Positions 33,689 through 33,995 of a stretch of 33,995 nt of DNA are shown in pieces (the first letter of the stretch is position 1; each line of letters starts with the position of its first letter). The notes beneath the pieces are model-generated. The model did no database searches. It worked only from the letters and a program-made list of their open reading frames with translations, and was not told where the DNA came from. The stretch is from DATEZO01 sp035255485. GTDB lineage: Bacteria; Pseudomonadota; Gammaproteobacteria; Burkholderiales; Burkholderiaceae_D. The stretch is taken from assembly GCA_035255485.1 (NCBI GenBank), contig DATEZO010000093.1, forward strand, positions 1-33,995, given 5' to 3'. A program made the translations under genes and the position numbers.

Positions 33689-33995
33689 CTACTCTGCACT
33701 GCCTTGCAGACGCCGGGCATGAAGGTGCCGTGCGGCATGCAGGCAGCATTCCACTTGTTCCGCTATCGGCGCAGGGACAGGTACGTCGCCGTCCAGTGCG
33801 CGGGCTATCCATTGCGCGGTGGTCGCGGCATCGTTTGCATCCGGCAAGGGAGGCATTTGATCAACCGGTTCCTGTTTCTGCACAAGGACGGTGCGCTCAT
33901 GATCATGGAACCAGTCGATCTGCTGCGCGCGCCGCGCATTGGCGACGGTTTCGCCCTCGGTGCCGCGCATCAGCAATGCATCTCCGCGCGCCGAC
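33689..33995 (-). CDS. ybiB: YbiB-type protein (TrpD2 family), 3' end only
   Basis: The final 101 residues are visible; the gene continues past the right edge. The segment ALLMRGTEGETVANARRAQQ is typical of YbiB, a protein with the fold of anthranilate phosphoribosyltransferase (TrpD) that binds nucleic acids instead of making tryptophan intermediates. The tail WIARALDGDVPVPAPIAEQV also fits. In E. coli it is linked to the SOS regulon. The stop is the TAG at 33691-33689, 139 bp before the flavoprotein gene on the same strand. The call rests on a short segment and needs the upstream part for certainty. Confidence 0.7.
   Translation of the reverse strand, partial: SARGDALLMRGTEGETVANARRAQQIDWFHDHERTVLVQKQEPVDQMPPLPDANDAATTAQWIARALDGDVPVPAPIAEQVECCLHAARHLHARRLQGSAE

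Overview
The window looks like a chromosomal segment of a beta-proteobacterium of the order Burkholderiales, most likely family Oxalobacteraceae (Herminiimonas/Collimonas/Herbaspirillum-like). This rests on the rpsU-yqeY-dnaG-rpoD block, an RpoD with a long Lys/Ala/Pro-rich N-terminal extension, gluQ, rhlE and ybiB homologues, and moderately GC-rich coding sequence. The genus is inferred, not shown.

Layout. 1-4.3 kb: a truncated periplasmic thioredoxin-like gene, an AT-richer acyltransferase gene interrupted by an in-frame TGA, a LysE/RhtB exporter and a membrane diguanylate cyclase. 4.3-10.6 kb: a leftward set of a FecR-domain protein, a CHASE2 adenylate/guanylate cyclase and a TPR/outer-membrane-barrel protein. 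It is followed by a divergent Crp/Fnr regulator with an intact cyclic-nucleotide cassette, which suggests an envelope-linked cAMP circuit. 10.6-16.3 kb: a rightward polysaccharide/lipid-sugar set (methyltransferase, multi-spanning GT-C-like protein, ArnC/DPM-like glycosyltransferase, ArnE-like small transporter, second methyltransferase). 16.8-22.5 kb: a leftward, translationally coupled surface-glycan set (WbdD-like methyltransferase, 1114-residue three-module glycosyltransferase, OafA-like acyltransferase). 22.7-34 kb: mostly housekeeping genes (pirin, gluQ, rhlE, tRNA-Ile(CAU), rpoD, dnaG, yqeY, rpsU, a BaiN/HI0933-type flavoprotein, the 3' end of ybiB).

The intergenic spaces hold several repeat families. 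The least expected is an AT-rich element of about 70 bp in four copies (4066-4136, 16402-16471, 24473-24543, 32086-32156). Each copy is bracketed by GGAGTAT-like direct repeats 62-63 bp apart. Three copies lie between convergent genes, and I do not recognise the family. There are also GC-rich REP-like palindromes, including an inverted pair on either side of the fecR-like gene, and a pair of GGGGTCAGAG inverted repeats of the kind often seen with REP-associated transposases.

All homology calls come from reading motifs by eye; no database search was run.
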